Below are positions 11,741 to 22,545 of a stretch of DNA of 64,000 nucleotides, piece after piece. Both the position numbers and the translations under genes were made by a program. The notes under the pieces are model-generated. The model was not told the origin of the DNA. It worked only from the letters and a program-made list of their open reading frames with translations, and searched no databases. Within the stretch, counting starts at the first letter, position 1; each line of letters begins with the position of its first letter. The stretch comes from Tridacna crocea (lineage: Eukaryota > Mollusca > Bivalvia > Cardiida > Cardiidae): NCBI GenBank assembly GCA_943736015.1, contig OX031072.1:11745501-11809500 (forward strand), in the 5' to 3' direction.

Positions 11741-12134
11741 CTCCTATCGAGTAATTTAGTAGGAATTCGTCCATTTTACTCATGTACTTCCTTTCTATAT
11801 GCTTCCATATACTTTACTATGCTATGAAATAATCTCAACTCTACGATCATCTACCATTTGAATTAACGTCTATTGAAATTATATCTATATCATCTGAAAT
11901 AGTAGAGAAACCTGAAAAGATTGTTAACATTTATTCATTTTTTTTTTATGTTGTTAATAAATCAATCCAACAACTTTATGTCTTTATATCTATTTGCTTT
12001 CCACGTATGTATTGAATTTATTTATATTATCTGACAATGAGCTGTATGCTTTAATTCCAAAATAAAATGTTATGTTATGTATACAGACTACTTACAACAT
12101 ATTTATGATATACGAGTATATACGGCGAAACATG

Positions 12135-12300
12135 TCCTACATAATTTTTACAGTGAGTGTATCAATGTGAGGACGTAAAGGTCGGGATTAATTAATAATA
12201 AATTTATTCGTCATCTTATCAGCAAGAACTTGTGATCGGTAAAGTCTTTTTCTCTAATCAAGTGTTTTGTCATTTGTATAGGCTTTTGAATGTTAAAAGG
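12135..12300 (+). repeat. GAGGACGT module, plus strand, inner copy of arm 1
   Basis: Core GAGGACG at 12169, preceded by CGAAACATGTCCTACA and followed by AGGTCGGGATTAATTAA and GTGTTTTGTC. Copy I lacks the left part of this module (junction CTGACAA/TTAATTAA). Confidence 0.65.
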
Positions 12301-13559
12301 TAAATCATGTTAATTAATACTTGATTACTTTTACATTTCTATGGCCAACTCCTGAAGACCAAATTTGCACATGTCTGTAGGTTGACCAGTGCATATTCTC
12401 CTGATTATTTGGTTGATCAATTTTACGGTGCTATATGCTACAACTGCAATAGCTACAAAATATTGATGTTTGTCTAATTCTTGTCTGAAAGTCATTTTGG
12501 TTATTTCAATTTTGTGAATTGCACTTGAGCATGAATAGAGTCGTTCGTATTTGTAACAATTCTGAAAAAAATAAACAGGTTAATCCTCCCAATGATGATG
12601 AAACATATGCGTTATTTAGAGGACCTGACTAAGTATCTAGCACAGCATTCATGAAGATTAAGAACTCGAGTCATGACGTAGGATTGGTCGTTTGTTTAGG
12701 GTTCGAGGGCATGCGAACAGTGTTTAAATATATCATGAATAACGGCTGTTCAAATGTTTATGTTTTCTAATCTCTTGTTAAGTCTATCATTCCGTCCCTG
12801 CAACAGTGCCTTACGTGTATCCAACGCCAAAAACCCGAATGTCAGTTCCTAAGTATGACTTAGTCAGGAATCGAACTGACGATCTTTCACACATATGTGT
12901 CTGCTTGATAACAGTTTCCATTTTTTTCTGACAGATGAGATTACATCATTCTAGCAAATACATTAGATGGCCTAGACAACGCAGTAGAGCATTATAGTTT
13001 ATATCAGCCTCGACCAGTTTTCTGTTGAGAAATCAATACAAAATTAAATCCTAACGATTCAAAAAGGGTCTAGATGATATAAACATTGTTTCCTCTGTTT
13101 TTGTCTCTCTGTTCGTCTCACTCTATCATTTCAACATAGCTATTGGCATTTTCGCTTAGTTTTCCCGTTTGACGCAGTGTGTTTTAAGGTCTTTGTATTT
13201 CAAAAGTCTAATATTCAGTTGAAGGCAGCTTTCTTTCATTTAAATATCTGCTATGATTTTTGTGCATTTTAAAGTAAACACTGACTTATATAAAAGTCTT
13301 CGAAGATCTAAATAGCGTGAATCTAAGCTCCTTCAAGGGGACAATTAGATTAGACCAGTCTGAAAAAAGAAAATAGCTGAAAACGAATTCCTGTTTGTTT
13401 GGTCTTGAAAGACTTGAAATGTTGTTTTTACAGCAAGTGTAGGTTTCTGCTAAGTACAGCAGGATTACTTGACTGGAATGTTCGTGGAATTTAAGAAAGA
13501 AATGCGAGGTGTTACCATATGAATCACTTAGTAAGAAAATATTGCACCAAACATTTGCG

Positions 13560-14035
13560 ACCAGTGAAATTCGAAATCAGTCTATTCATTTTCGCTGTAC
13601 ATAAGATCAAGGTCCTTTCTGTTCACTTACCACATGTTAAAGCTATGACAATATTCGTGATTCAGGTAGATTTAGATTGGACCTAAAAAGACCACTACCA
13701 AGTGCGCATATTCACATATCCTACAGAAGTTATGTTGAGTGTGTCATTGTGAGGACGTGATAGGTCAGGAGTTATCAGTGAACACTTGATTTACAGTGTT
13801 ATCGGTATGAACTTATTATCGGTATAATTTTGTGCCTCATTTAAATGTTTTGTCTGCTATCAAATAAAAAGTGGTGATCGCTGATGACTGATAATCTATA
13901 TAAGGACTAAGACTATGTCACAGAGTTTTTGAATGTAATCATTATGTATCACCATGGACGACATGAATATTCGTGTTTCTGAACCCTAACTCTTCCTACT
14001 AGTCATCTCTTACCATAGTACTATACTCGTAATTC
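13560..14035 (+). repeat. GAGGACGT module with long flank, plus strand, outer copy of arm 1
   Basis: Core GAGGACGTGATAGGTCAGG at 13751. The flank matches 5260-5720 (direct), 18132-18660 (direct) and 10010-10530 (inverted). Only the first 15 bases lie inside the palindrome arms; the rest is in the spacer. Confidence 0.7.
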
Positions 14036-14640
14036 GTAGATATGATCTGGTCTGGGATCGAAACAAAGACCACCAGTTATTACAGCGGTTTGTCTGTTTG
14101 ATTGACCAGCGGTCGTTTTAATATTCGTTAAAGGTCTTTTTCATTCTCAGCAATGACACAAACGACTCAATTAATAAATGATTGAGTGTGTAACAGTTTT
14201 CTGTAGGGAATATCACATGTATTATTATCATATCACTAAGATTTGTTGCATGTTGTTTGATGTCGCTTTAAACACAATTTGAGACAAATCACGGTAACAT
14301 CACACATTCATGTATTTCTTGGGCTTCACAAACACAAGGGTAAGGCTCTGAAGTGTCCTACCCGAGGAAACTCTCCTCCTCAACCACTCCTATCTGAATC
14401 TATCAGTTCACAAACAATTGAATTAACTCTGAGTTATACACGTTTATGATGCGGAGTTGGGTCTGAACCGCCCAGTCGGCTAACAGTTTTAGAATGTTCC
14501 TGAATATTTTAACACTAGTGACATGTGCCTCAACTAAAGAACTGATATTAAGTCAGAAAATAGAAATGAGACTATAAGCAAGTTTGATAAAATAATAGAC
14601 TTATCATATCCCGGGATACAGTGCCTTGTTCAAATAGATT
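13576..14640. repeat. centre of the palindrome (spacer)
   Basis: 13576-14372 matches copy I 5276-6058 directly and has no arm 2 partner. 14385-14640 is the inverted match of copy I 6156-6405 and has no arm 1 partner. The switch in orientation is therefore at about 14372-14390. The headless SINE at 14240-14378 ends at this join. Confidence 0.8.
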
Positions 14641-15412
14641 CCGAATTTCACTGGTCGCAAATGTTTGGTGCAATATTTTCTTACTAAGTGATTCATATGG
14701 TAACACCTCGCATTTCTTTCTTAAATTCCACGAACATTCCAGTCAAGTAATCCTGCTGTACTGAGCAGAAACCTAGACTTGCCGTAAAAACAACATTTCA
14801 AGTCTTTCAATACTAAACAAACAGTAATTCGTTTTCAGCTATTTTCTTTTTTCAGACTGGTCTAATCTACTTGTCCCCTTGGAGAAGCTTAGATTCACGC
14901 TATTCAGATCTTCGAAGACTTTTATATAAGTCAGTGTTTACTTCAAAATGCACAAAAACATAGCAGACATTTAAATGAAAGAAAGCTGCCTTCAACTGAA
15001 TATTAGACTTTTAAAATACAAAGACCTTAAAATACTGCGTCAAACGGGAAAACTAAGCGAAAAAGCCAATAGCTATGTTGAAATGATAGAGCGAGACGAA
15101 CAGAGAGACAGAAACAGAGGAAACAATGTTTATATCATCTAGACCCTTTTTGAATCGTTAGAATTTAATTTTGTACTGATTTCTCAACAGAAAGCTGGTC
15201 GAGGCTGATATAAACTATAATACTCTAAGTACTGCGTTGTCTAGGCCATCTAATGTATTGGCTAGAATGATGTAATCTTATCTGTCAAAAAAAAAAAAAA
15301 AATAGAAACTGCTATCAAGCAGACACATATGTGTGAAAGATCGTCAGTTCGATTCCTGACTAAGTCATACTCAGGAACTGACATTTGGGCTTTTGGCGTT
15401 GGAGACACTAAA

Positions 15413-15949
15413 AGGTGGCCCTTAGATATTGGGACAAAATTTTACAAAAAATACAAAAAAATCATCTTTGTACTCCCAAAGCCTTATAATTTCCATTCAT
15501 TAAACCCCAGGAGTCGAAAACCATCCGACAGCTAGATAAATTAAAGATTTGCTACAGCCCAGGTCGACACTGAAGGGAAATACAGTCTATTTTTACATGA
15601 GCAACTCGCTCATTTACATACAGGAAATATACAGACGAAGCTTCAAACATAGCATCCGAAGTTCTTGACATGGAAAATAATTAAATGTTTGTTATATTAT
15701 GGAATTAAAAAGTCATATTTCACGTGAAAGTCACTTAACATTCCCAGAATGCTTTTTTGATTTTGGTGGGAAATCTAAATATAGCTTAAGAGGCTACGTA
15801 GCCTTTTAAGGGAATACCACCAAAACTTTTTTTTTGTTGTAATTATAAAATTCTTAATTACTGATGATTTGTATTGTTTTTTCATATAAATTTCAGTGAC
15901 ATATATATATTTTAATTTGGTGTGATGTGAAAATTCCAAATACCCACCT
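15413..15949. mobile_element. TTAA-inserting MITE unique to arm 2
   Basis: The insertion starts AGGTGG and ends CCACCT. It is flanked by TAAA (15409-15412) on the left and TTAA (15950-15953) on the right. Copy I keeps an uninterrupted TTAA at the matching place (4515-4518, GTGCCTTAAGTGTCTCC). That supports one TTAA target site with the left copy mutated. TTAA duplication is the hallmark of piggyBac-type transposition. It has no transposase ORF, so it is a non-autonomous element. Confidence 0.75.
15758..15832. repeat. inner hairpin within the arm 2 insertion
   Basis: TTTTGGTGG and CCACCAAAA flank an inner palindrome AAGAGGCTACGTAGCCTTTT. The centre TACGTA is perfect, giving a compact foldback of about 75 bp. 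Confidence 0.7.
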
Positions 15950-16479
15950 TTAACGCACTGTTGCAAAGACGGAATTATAGACTTAACAAGAGATTAGAAA
16001 ACATAAACATTTGAACAGCCGTCATTCATGATATATATAAACACTGTTCGCATGCCCTCGAACCCTAAACAAACGACCAATCCTACGTCATGACTCGAGT
16101 TCTTAATCTTCATGAATGCTGTGCTAGATACTTAGTCAGGTCCTCTAAATTACGCACATATTTCATCATCATTGGGAGGATTAACCTGTTTATTTATTTA
16201 TTTTTTTTTCAGATTGTTACAAATACGAACGACTCCATTCATGCTGAAGTACAATTCACAAAATTGAAATAACCAAAATGACTTCCAGACAAGAATTAGA
16301 CAAACATCAATATTTTGTAGCTTTTGCAGCTGTAGCATATAGCACCGTAAAATTTATCAACCAAATAATCAGGAGAATATGCACTGGTCAACCTACAGAT
16401 ATGTGAAAATTTGGTCTTCAGGAGTTGGCCATAGAAATGTAAAAGTAATCAAGTATTAATTAACATGATGTGCCTTTTA

Positions 16480-16650
16480 ACATTCAAAAGCCTATAAAAA
16501 TGACAAAACACATGATTAGAGAAAAAGACTTTACCGATCACAAGTTCTTGCTGATAAGATGACGAATAAATTTATTATTAATTAATCCCGACCTTTACGT
16601 CCTCACATTGATACACACACTGTAAAAATTATGTAGGACATGTTTCGCCG
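16480..16650 (-). repeat. GAGGACGT module, arm 2 inner copy
   Basis: GTCCTC at 16599. It is the inverted counterpart of 12135-12300. Confidence 0.7.
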
Positions 16651-16693
16651 TATATACTCGTATACCATAAGTATGTTGTAAGTAGTCTGTATA

Positions 16694-16723
16694 CATAACA
16701 TAACATAACATAACATAACATTT
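16694..16723. repeat. (ATAAC)n microsatellite
   Basis: Six pentamer steps here; arm 1 has only about two (12061-12085, inverted). The tract has expanded since the arms split. Confidence 0.85.
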
Positions 16724-17319
16724 TGGAATTAAAGCATACAGCTCATTGTCAGATAATACAAATAAATTCACTATATACGTGGAAAGCAAATAGATATAAA
16801 GACATAAAGTTGTTGGATTGATTTGTTAACAACATGAAAAAAATAGATGAATAAATGTTAACAATCTTTCTCTACTATTTCAGATGATATAGATATAATT
16901 TCAATAGACGTTAATTCAAATGGTAGATGACCGTAGAGTTGAGATTATTTCATAGTATAGTAAAGTACGAGTATATGGAGGCATATAGCAAGGAAGTACA
17001 TGAGTAAAAAGGACGAATTCCCACTAAATTACTCGGTAGGAGAAATGGAAACTTTCAGCCAGTTCTAGAACAAATATTATGAAAAATCTAGAATTATTGT
17101 GTCCGTGAACGGGCAGAGTAGATCGAGGGTCAGACTGCAAGTTTTGTACCACCTGATCTCCTGTCCACTCTACAGTAATACGAAACGGAAACAACATAGA
17201 TATTGTATAAAAATATATGATTTAAAAATTAATGTGCAATTTTCCACTACATTACTAGTTCTCCCGATTGAAGCAGTGTGGTCAAAGGTCATTGTATTAC
17301 AAGATTCTAATGTAATAAT

Positions 17320-17521
17320 CAGGCACGTAGGAAGCAATTCAAGATGGGGGGGGGGGGGGCTAACTTGTATTTTATGGAAAATTTTACGTCGATTGAAACC
17401 TCTGGGACAAAGGGTAATTTCAATTACCATGGTTGTCAAAATTATTTTTTTTTTTTGGCGGGGGGCCTTAGTTTCCCCCCCTCCCCGCCCCCGCCCCCGC
17501 CCCCCTGTTCCTACGGGCATG
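17320..17521. mobile_element. CAGG-ended MITE, arm 2
   Basis: Counterpart of 10880-11018. The left end is CAGGCACGTAGGAAGC and the right end is CCTACGGGCATG (mutated). It carries about 50 bp extra of C-rich sequence at about 17476-17505 and a G-run at 17346-17358. A 155-codon frame crossing it (17099-17566) is an artefact of this GC-rich insert. Confidence 0.65.
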
Positions 17522-17774
17522 TGTGTAGATGAAGATAAGTTTCTTTCAGTTATGTTAACGTTATAAGATGTTTTTCATGCATTTTGAAACAAATGCAGAC
17601 TAGGCAAAACCTATGAAATAGTATGTTTGAAATCCTTTACGGGGTGTAGAACAACATAATAGCAGGCCCCGCAAAAAAAAAAAGAAATAATTGAGGCGAT
17701 GTAATAATCTTCGCTTAATCGTTTTTCTTACAATACTTTTTTTTGCAATACAGACCGCTGGCTACGTACATTTT

Positions 17775-18320
17775 TGCGGATTGGTCAATTCATTTTCGCA
17801 TACGATCGGGACCCTTCTGTTCACTTACATGTAAAAACTAAGAAAATATTGATGATTCGGGTAGATTTAGATTGGACTGAGTAGGATCGCTACAAACTAT
17901 ACATGTACATATGGAGAAATGTGTTCTACAGAAGTTAAGAGCGGGTGGAACGTTTTGAGGACGTGATAGGTCCATTCATTTTCGCTATAAGATCGGAGAC
18001 CGTTCTTTTCACTTACATGTAAAAACCAAGAAAATATTGATGATTTGGGTAGATTTAGATAGGACTGAATAAGAACGCTATCAACCATACATTGGAGAAG
18101 TGCGGGTGTGACGCTGTGAGGACGTGATAGGTCTATTCATTTTCGCTTTAAGATCGGGGCCCGTTCTGTTCACTTTGTAAAAAAAAACATGTAAAAAAAC
18201 ATGTAAAAACTAAGAAGATATTGATGATTTGGGCTGAATAAGACCACTACCAACCATACATATGGAGAGACATGTTTCACAGAGTTTTAAGTGTGAGTGT
18301 GACGTTATGAGGACGTGACA
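17775..18320 (+). repeat. three tandem ~170-bp units, arm 2 only
   Basis: Units start TTCATTTTCGC near 17790, 17973 and 18134. Each contains AAGATCGG or ACGATCGG, CTTTTCACTT or CTGTTCACTT, GAAAATATTGATGAT and GAGGACGTGA.AGGTC (cores at 17957, 18118 and 18309). The last unit runs on into the full module to about 18660. Arm 1 has one unit (10345-10530, inverted), so this is a local tandem expansion. Confidence 0.8.
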
Positions 18321-19009
18321 GGTCGGGAGTTATCAGCGATTACTCGATTTATAATATTAGTGGCATGAATTTATAATCTGTATAATTTTCTGCCTCATTT
18401 AAATGTTTTGTCTGTTATAAATCAATACACAACCTTGACGGCAAGATTTATTTGAAGGAAATAAATTCCGTCCTATTTAAATGCTTTATTCATCATATAA
18501 AAAAATATGGTTGATGACTGATTAGCTATACTAGGTTAAAGGCCGTGCTGTTGGTTTGTCAGATACATGTATTACGAAGTCAATATGTATCTGCTCGCAT
18601 CTGAATCTTAACTCTTGTCCTATCAGTCATCCCTTGCCAAAGTACTATTCGCTTTATTCCTGGTTATGACCCGATCTAAGTGACAAAGTGTGTATTAGTT
18701 TTCTATAGGAATGCCTGATCTTATTCTTATCAATTAGAACAGTGCATTGTTTTCCGGACAATCTTTGAAGTCTTTTATCTTGTTTAAACCCGCTAACAGT
18801 TTCATTTTCCGGCTTCAGAACAGTTTGGTTGTCGACAAGCGTTTTACTAACCTTAGGAGGCTTCAAATAGAAATGTTCACAAATCCTGATCTGACACAAC
18901 GTGTTAGATTCAACTCAGCAAAGTAAATGACATAACGCAGAATTATGTCCATACTTTTTTTATCCATGTAGATTCATATCTATAGGCTGTATAATACCTC
19001 TAAGGCCTT

Positions 19010-19218
19010 AATACCAAAAATCTGTGTGTAGGGTTTCGGTCCGAGATGCTGTAGGTAGGGTAAGTAGGGATTTATGATTTTTTCCAGATTCTTTTCATGG
19101 AACTTTTACCGAAATCATACCCGACAGATCTGTTGTCCAAATGTAGCGTAAACAGTTAAGGATCGGCAGCACCTTCTAGGTAGGGTACTGTAGGGAAGCC
19201 CTAAACGCAGATATTTTT
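19010..19218. mobile_element. palindromic MITE, arm 2
   Basis: AAAAATCTGTGTGTAGGG at the left and CCCTAAACGCAGATATTT at the right. Inverted counterpart of 9467-9679. Confidence 0.7.
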
Positions 19219-19234
19219 AAGTCTAATACATGCA

Positions 19235-19400
19235 TAATTTTCTAAAAAGCGAACATGCCTTGCAAAATTGAAGAGTGGTGTGTCGTTGTGAGGACGTAAG
19301 AGTTGGGGACTAATTAGTCATAATTTAATTCATAATATTGTCAGTAAAGCTTTTGTGATCGTAACATTATCTGTTTTTGTCTCATTTAAGAGTTTTTTCA
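19235..19400 (+). repeat. GAGGACGT module, arm 2 outer copy
   Basis: Core GAGGACGTAAGAGTTGGGG at 19290, followed by GTCTCATTTAAGAGTTTTTTC. It abuts the GC hairpin end of the Pearl-like element at about 19416. Confidence 0.65.
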
Positions 19401-19415
19401 CTTTTAAAAAGCTTT

Positions 19416-20455
19416 TATTATCCCCCGCCGAAGGCGAAAGGATATAGTTTTAGCGTTGTTCGTCCGTGTGTCCTTCCGTCTGTTTGTCCGTCCGTCCGTT
19501 TGTCCGTCCCGGCAAGTATCCCCGATTCCACTGGACGGATTTTCCTGAAACTTTATACCATGTGCACAATATCCCATTCTCCCGAGACGCTTTTTTTTTT
19601 ATTTGATGCAAAATGGCCTACTGGGAGCGATTTTTAAGTTACGCGGTTCAGTGCACTTGTAATGTTTTTAGTCTTATTTAAAAAAAAAAAGCTATACAGA
19701 ATTTTTACATTCAACTTGTCACAGCTATCTACCACTATTAGGAAATGACGGAAAAAAAGTTTAACCCAGACTGACTTTGCAACTCTGTCAATGCTTTTGC
19801 GATTACTAGCTGCGTCATGGAAAAAGGGGGTTTCATGTTATATTTCATTTTGCTTCTTGTGAATACAATTCCTCCTAAATTTCGTGACGGATTAGAATAA
19901 AATTTTCACAGAATGTTCCTCATCATGTGCCCTATCGCATATTGTCAATGTTTTGTTTTGAAATCTGTAGCTGCATCATCGAAAAGGGGGCTTCATGTTT
20001 TTGTTTTTTTTTTTAATTCCATTTTTTTGTGATCGCAACTCCTCCCACATTTCTTTGACGGATTTGAATTGAATTTTCACAGAATGTGTCTCGTCATGTG
20101 ACCTATCGCATATTGTCAAGGTTTGGTGATTTGTAGCTGCAGCATGGGAAAAGGGGGCTTCATTTTTTTTCACTCTATTTCTTGTGAACGCAATGCCTTC
20201 CACATTTCTTGGCAGATTTCGGTGCAATATTCACAGAATCATGTGACCTAACGCACATTGTCAAGGTTTGGGGATTTGTTACTGCATCATGGAATAAGAG
20301 GGCTTCATGTTTATATTTCATTTTTCACCAATACCACTTTAATTACAACAAATTTGGATGAGATTTTCACAGATCATGTGACCTTAGCATGTGTTGTCAG
20401 GGTTTTGCAATTTATCACTGTATCATGGAAAAAGGGGGCTTCATATGCAATATAT
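19416..20455 (-). mobile_element. Pearl-like element, arm 2 copy (5' end missing)
   Basis: Minus strand: core units near 20435, 20300, 20160, 19990 and 19830, then the GACG-type tract (19450-19510) and the hairpin end CCCCCGCCGAAGGCG (19420-19435). Same 5' deletion as copy II. Confidence 0.65.
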
Positions 20456-20469
20456 ATTTGATCAACATG

Positions 20470-20848
20470 TATATTTTACATATATGCAATATATAAGTGG
20501 GGCTTTAATACGCCTTCGAGGTGCATTTTATCGAGCAAGTCATCACATAATTATGGATCCATAATTGCCACTATTTTAGACAATTGCCATAATCGTGAGG
20601 TAGAATGTTCTTTCGACATACAGAAAATCGACCAATAGCAAAATAATTCCATCGAGGTCAGCCTGCGCAATCCTGGGTCGATACTTTTTGCAGATGCATT
20701 AAGCCTCCTTTACACAAAGCATGGCTCATTTCTAAAGGTTTGTATGGATATACAGATGTATGGTATGCTTTCTCTAGAAATAGATGTATCAGCATCAATC
20801 ACCATCTCAATACCTTTTTGAATAACTATTGACTTAAATTTCGAAGTA
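20470..20848 (-). repeat. GTATCGACCCAGG repeat, arm 2 copy
   Basis: Inverted counterpart of 7847-8235. Confidence 0.75.
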
Positions 20849-21302
20849 TCGCCTTTGACGCCATATAGAAGTTTGCCCTTAAAATACTGGAACAAAAGGA
20901 AAACACTGTACTTGAATGGAGAGTTTCTCTATTTTCAAAGCTCGCTAATACATGGTCGACGTAACATTATCACTTTATAAATTACGATGATAAAGATGGT
21001 AACAAAAATGAGTTAGGGTTTTTTATTTTAGCTTTTGCTTTTCTTTAGAAATCGACCATCTTTTTTGTTATGTTTTTAATTTTCCTCTGCATCATAGTTC
21101 CAATTATCATAATGTTCAGGCAAAAACAAAAGGAGATATTACAATTTACAATAGATTCAATATTTCTGTAATTGTTCACTTAAAGATAGCGGCATCATGA
21201 ATTTGTCCTGTTTGCTTATTACATATCAAAGTTTAGAAGCTACCAATGTATTTTGTACATTCAGATCGGGCGTAAAATAACAGGTGGTGAAAAATATGTC
21301 GC

Positions 21303-21375
21303 GGCTCGACCGGGATTCGAACCTAGGGCCCCACGAATACCGTTCCTGCACTCTAACCAACTGAGCTACCGAACC
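21303..21375 (-). mobile_element. tRNA-like SINE head, arm 2
   Basis: Inverted counterpart of 7323-7395 with one or two substitutions (GTGGGG for GTGAGG). The same C33 and stem mismatch argue against a functional tRNA. Confidence 0.6.
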
Positions 21376-21468
21376 ACATGTCGATACGGCCGCACGATAT
21401 ATCACCATACCTGTACCCGACTACATTATACCTTTACATCTATCTATGGGATAGACCAGTATACTACA

Positions 21469-22178
21469 GTAATAAGACTTATTACATACAATATATAATG
21501 TCGGAGAAGAAAATACCTCTTCACTTAATAAAGATAAAGTCAATCGCAGGATAATATAATTTAATCCTTTACCGCAAAGTATTTATTTCAGACGCCACCT
21601 GATTTTTTTTGGGGGGGTGGGTGGGGGGAAATGATGAAGGATACAGGATGAAACTTTTCCTAAATTACGCCTGGTTCTTTAATGTGCACGGTTTACAAAC
21701 GATACAGTGGAGCTCTTTTATTCGAACGCCTATTAGTAATTTGAGATGAATAAAAGCACAATAATAGAGTTATCAAAAAATCTATGTAAAGTATAGGCAT
21801 CAGTTTGAAGATGTAAGAAACAACGAAAAGAGAATCATGATTACCAGAATCTGAAACCTTTGCAATATATCTAGACTATTCTCACTTAGTTCTACCCTTT
21901 GAATTCTAGAATTGTTCGGCGGACAAAGTAGGACTTCCTACTTTGCACGAGGCAATACCGGAATTGTCCGGATTCTTACATTGCGCAGAACATATATTTA
22001 ATATTTAACCCGAACGATAACCAGAAAAACAACGCTTTGAAGTTTGGTATTGATATCAATTTGGTTTTCCAGTTTATAAATCGCACTTTCAAACATAATA
22101 ATAGTTGAAACAACGGTCAAGGGTGAGACAGGAATGAATCTTGTCGAATTGACTATCATCAATACTCGGAAAGAAATT
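21469..22178. other. gene-free stretch beyond arm 2
   Basis: Nothing is recognised except a short T/G-run at about 21602-21628. Confidence 0.5.
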
Positions 22179-22179
22179 G

Positions 22180-22256
22180 GCTAAGCCGTGGATCGAACCC
22201 GAGACGCTTGTTTCTTAAGTCCTGCACGCTACCGACTTGGCCACCGGGGCTCGGCT
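22180..22256 (-). mobile_element. tRNA-like SINE head, separate type
   Basis: The minus strand reads GCCCCGGTGGCCAAGTCGG (A-box side), TAGCGTGCAGGACTTAAG, then CGGGTTCGATCCACGGC (B-box side). The acceptor ends do not pair well, so it is most likely a SINE head or tRNA pseudogene rather than a tRNA gene. Confidence 0.5.
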
Positions 22257-22439
22257 CAGTGTGTAGCATAACTGTTCTTGAAACAGAAATAAAAACGAGA
22301 TCTTATAATCTCAACCCGGACCAGCCTACGCGGTTTGCACAGACGATTACGGCACCTTCATATACATGTATTTAATGCAGAGACTACAGATTACATTTTG
22401 CCTGTCTTTTTAAAAACGAAGAAATTGTGTCTTGTAGTT

Positions 22440-22545
22440 AGATATTGGTACATAATGAAAAGATACATCAAGCCCCCCTTTTCCATGACACGGCATTAAA
22501 TACTACTACTAGTACTGCATACTACTACTACTACTACTATATTTT
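22440..22545. repeat. solo core-unit fragment plus (ACT)n microsatellite
   Basis: AAGCCCCCCTTTTCCATGAC at 22471 is a fragment of the Pearl-like core unit. It is followed by ACT/TAC trinucleotide steps at 22500-22540. Confidence 0.6.

Larger units (their letters stand above)
7228..13575 (+). repeat. arm 1 of a giant imperfect palindrome
   Basis: About 6.35 kb that reappears inverted at 14641-21468. Shared landmarks in order are a tRNA-like SINE, the GTATCGACCCAGG repeat, a Pearl-like array, a palindromic MITE, GAGGACGT modules and a CAGG-ended MITE. By eye the matched stretches differ at only a few per cent of sites, with several block indels. Outer homology stops sharply at CTGTAGTATACTGG (about 7228), opposite CAGTATACTACAG ending about 21468. 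Confidence 0.85.
14641..21468 (-). repeat. arm 2 of the giant imperfect palindrome
   Basis: Inverted counterpart of 7228-13575, about 6.8 kb. Differences from arm 1 are a 537-bp insertion (15413-15949), a longer CAGG MITE, three tandem copies of a ~170-bp unit where arm 1 has one (17775-18320), and one instead of two ~225-bp units. Such scattered, element-sized differences speak against a simple assembly duplication. Confidence 0.85.

Noticed and set aside
17099-17566. 155-codon ORF
   Set aside because: It crosses a G-run and a C-rich slippage tract inside a MITE, and the arm 1 counterpart is not open. It has a low-complexity proline/arginine tail.
7228-21468. Assembly artefact explaining the palindrome
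   Set aside because: The arms differ by a 537-bp TTAA insertion, tandem unit number and many small changes, which an assembler duplication would not create. Long reads would still be the decisive test.
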